From an uncultured Clostridia bacterium (GTDB lineage Bacteria; Bacillota; Clostridia; Christensenellales; Aristaeellaceae): a DNA stretch of 6,829 nucleotides. Position 1 is the first letter of the stretch, and each line of letters starts with the position of its first letter. The DNA is taken from assembly GCA_946409855.1 (NCBI GenBank), contig CAMJXZ010000179.1, positions 1-6,829 of the forward strand, read 5' to 3'. This document shows, piece after piece, positions 5,994 through 6,829 of this stretch. A model generated the notes under the pieces. That model was given only the letters and a program-made list of their open reading frames with translations. It was not told the origin of the DNA and did not search any database. The translations under genes and the position numbers were made by a program.

Positions 5994-6829
5994 TCAGGCC
6001 GCTTCCCGCGCCTGGGCGGTGTACAGCTGGCAGTACAGCCCCTTCTTTTTCATCAGTTCCTCATGGCTGCCCATTTCCGCGATGCCCTTGTCGCTGATGT
6101 ACAGGATGCGGTCGCAGTTCTTGATGGTGCTGAGCCGGTGGGCCACGATAATGCTCGTGCGCCCCCTGAGCATTTCCTGGATGCCCTCCTGCAGCAGCTT
6201 CTCCGTCTGCGTATCGATGGAGGAGGTCGCCTCGTCCAGGATCAGGATCGCCGGGTCGGAAAGCAGGGTCCTGGCAAAGGCCACCAGCTGCTTTTCGCCC
6301 TGGCTCAGGTTGTGGCCCCGCTCCTTGACCTCGGTCTGATAGCCCTGGGGCATTTTCCGGATGAAGTCGTCCGCCCGGACCCGCTGCGCCGCTTCCTTCA
6401 CTTCCCGGTCCGTGGCGTCCAGGCGGCCGTAGCGGATGTTGTCCATCAGCGTGCCGCTGAACAGGAAGCTGTCCTGCAGCATGATCCCCAGCTGGCTGCG
6501 CAGGGAATGCAGGGTGACCCGGCTGATGTCGTGGACCTTTCCTTCCCGGTCGTGCAGGAGGATCCTGCCCCCGTTCAGGTTATAGAACCGGCACAGGAGG
6601 TTGATGATGGTGCTTTTGCCGGCGCCGGTGGGGCCCACCAGGGCGATGCTTTCCCCGGCGCGGACGTGCAGGTTCATGTGCTCCAGGACGTTGGTTCCCT
6701 CTTCATAGGCGAAGGTCACGTCCTCAAAGTCCACCTCGCCGCTCAGGGCCGGCAGCGTTTCCGCGCCGGGCGCGTCTTCCACCACCACCGGCTCGTCCAT
6801 GGTCTCAAAGATCCGCTCCAGGTAGGCGA
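5994..6829 (-). CDS. ABC exporter subunit, C-terminal ATP-binding domain (5' end outside the window)
   Basis: This is the nucleotide-binding domain and linker of an exporter-type half transporter that hydrolyses ATP to drive efflux across the cytoplasmic membrane. The frame is open to the right edge, reading AYLERIFETMDEP, the usual junction between the membrane domain and the ATPase, so the membrane segments lie outside. Numbering from the Met at 6798-6800: A-loop Tyr32, Walker A GPTGAGKST 56-64, Q-loop Gln109, signature LSQGE 165-169, Walker B ILILDE 185-190, D-loop SSID 193-196 and switch His221. All ATPase residues are present, so the site should be active. The signature is LSQGE rather than LSGGQ, a variant common in heterodimeric Firmicutes exporters of the YheH/YfiC kind, so a partner subunit gene may lie upstream. 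The stop codon is 28 nt before the GH9 start, suggesting cotranscription. The cargo is unknown. Domain assignment is very secure; the subfamily is inferred. Confidence 0.96.
   Translation of the reverse strand, partial: AYLERIFETMDEPVVVEDAPGAETLPALSGEVDFEDVTFAYEEGTNVLEHMNLHVRAGESIALVGPTGAGKSTIINLLCRFYNLNGGRILLHDREGKVHDISRVTLHSLRSQLGIMLQDSFLFSGTLMDNIRYGRLDATDREVKEAAQRVRADDFIRKMPQGYQTEVKERGHNLSQGEKQLVAFARTLLSDPAILILDEATSSIDTQTEKLLQEGIQEMLRGRTSIIVAHRLSTIKNCDRILYISDKGIAEMGSHEELMKKKGLYCQLYTAQAREAA

Noticed and set aside
1..6829. Mobile element, CRISPR array or RNA gene
   Set aside because: No transposase or integrase motif, no spaced array of palindromic repeats, and no tRNA- or rRNA-like segment was seen. 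The 11-bp repeats at the left edge are too short and too tightly spaced for a CRISPR array.

Overview
The window is a compact, entirely leftward (minus-strand) gene block from a high-GC bacterium. By eye the coding part is well above half G+C. Strong AGGAGG-type ribosome binding sites, short gaps, an ABC exporter half with a Firmicutes-type ABC signature and an anaerobe-style Fe-S aldo/keto reductase suggest a Clostridia-like anaerobe of the gut or rumen. That assignment is inference; no marker gene is present.

Layout in transcription order, from the right edge: (1) the C-terminal part of an ABC exporter subunit, cut by the window edge; (2) a GH9 glycoside hydrolase with no signal peptide; (3) a 72-nt gap holding a strong hairpin that overlaps the GH9 stop codon; (4) a sugar isomerase/epimerase-type TIM barrel; (5) a short FMN-dependent alpha-hydroxy-acid dehydrogenase-like protein; (6) an iron-type alcohol dehydrogenase of the YqhD/BDH kind; (7) an aldo/keto reductase with a C-terminal 4Fe-4S domain. 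Genes 4 to 7 are separated by only 14, 40 and 28 nt, so they look like one transcript. The exporter and GH9 gene are 28 nt apart and probably belong to it too. A GC-rich hairpin 28 nt after the last stop codon ends the block.

The enzymes fit a cytoplasmic carbohydrate pathway. GH9 would release sugars from an imported oligosaccharide, the TIM barrel would isomerise or epimerise a sugar or sugar derivative, and three oxidoreductases with different cofactors (FMN, metal plus NAD(P)H, NADPH plus Fe-S) would interconvert alcohol, aldehyde/ketone and hydroxy-acid groups. The actual substrate cannot be read from the sequence.

The left 80 bases are A/T-rich and look non-coding. They hold four copies of a TTCAAC-like hexamer at an exact 11-bp period, directly followed by a sigma70-like promoter pointing rightward into the terminator hairpin. 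This is the least expected structure in the window. No RNA genes, mobile elements or CRISPR arrays were seen.
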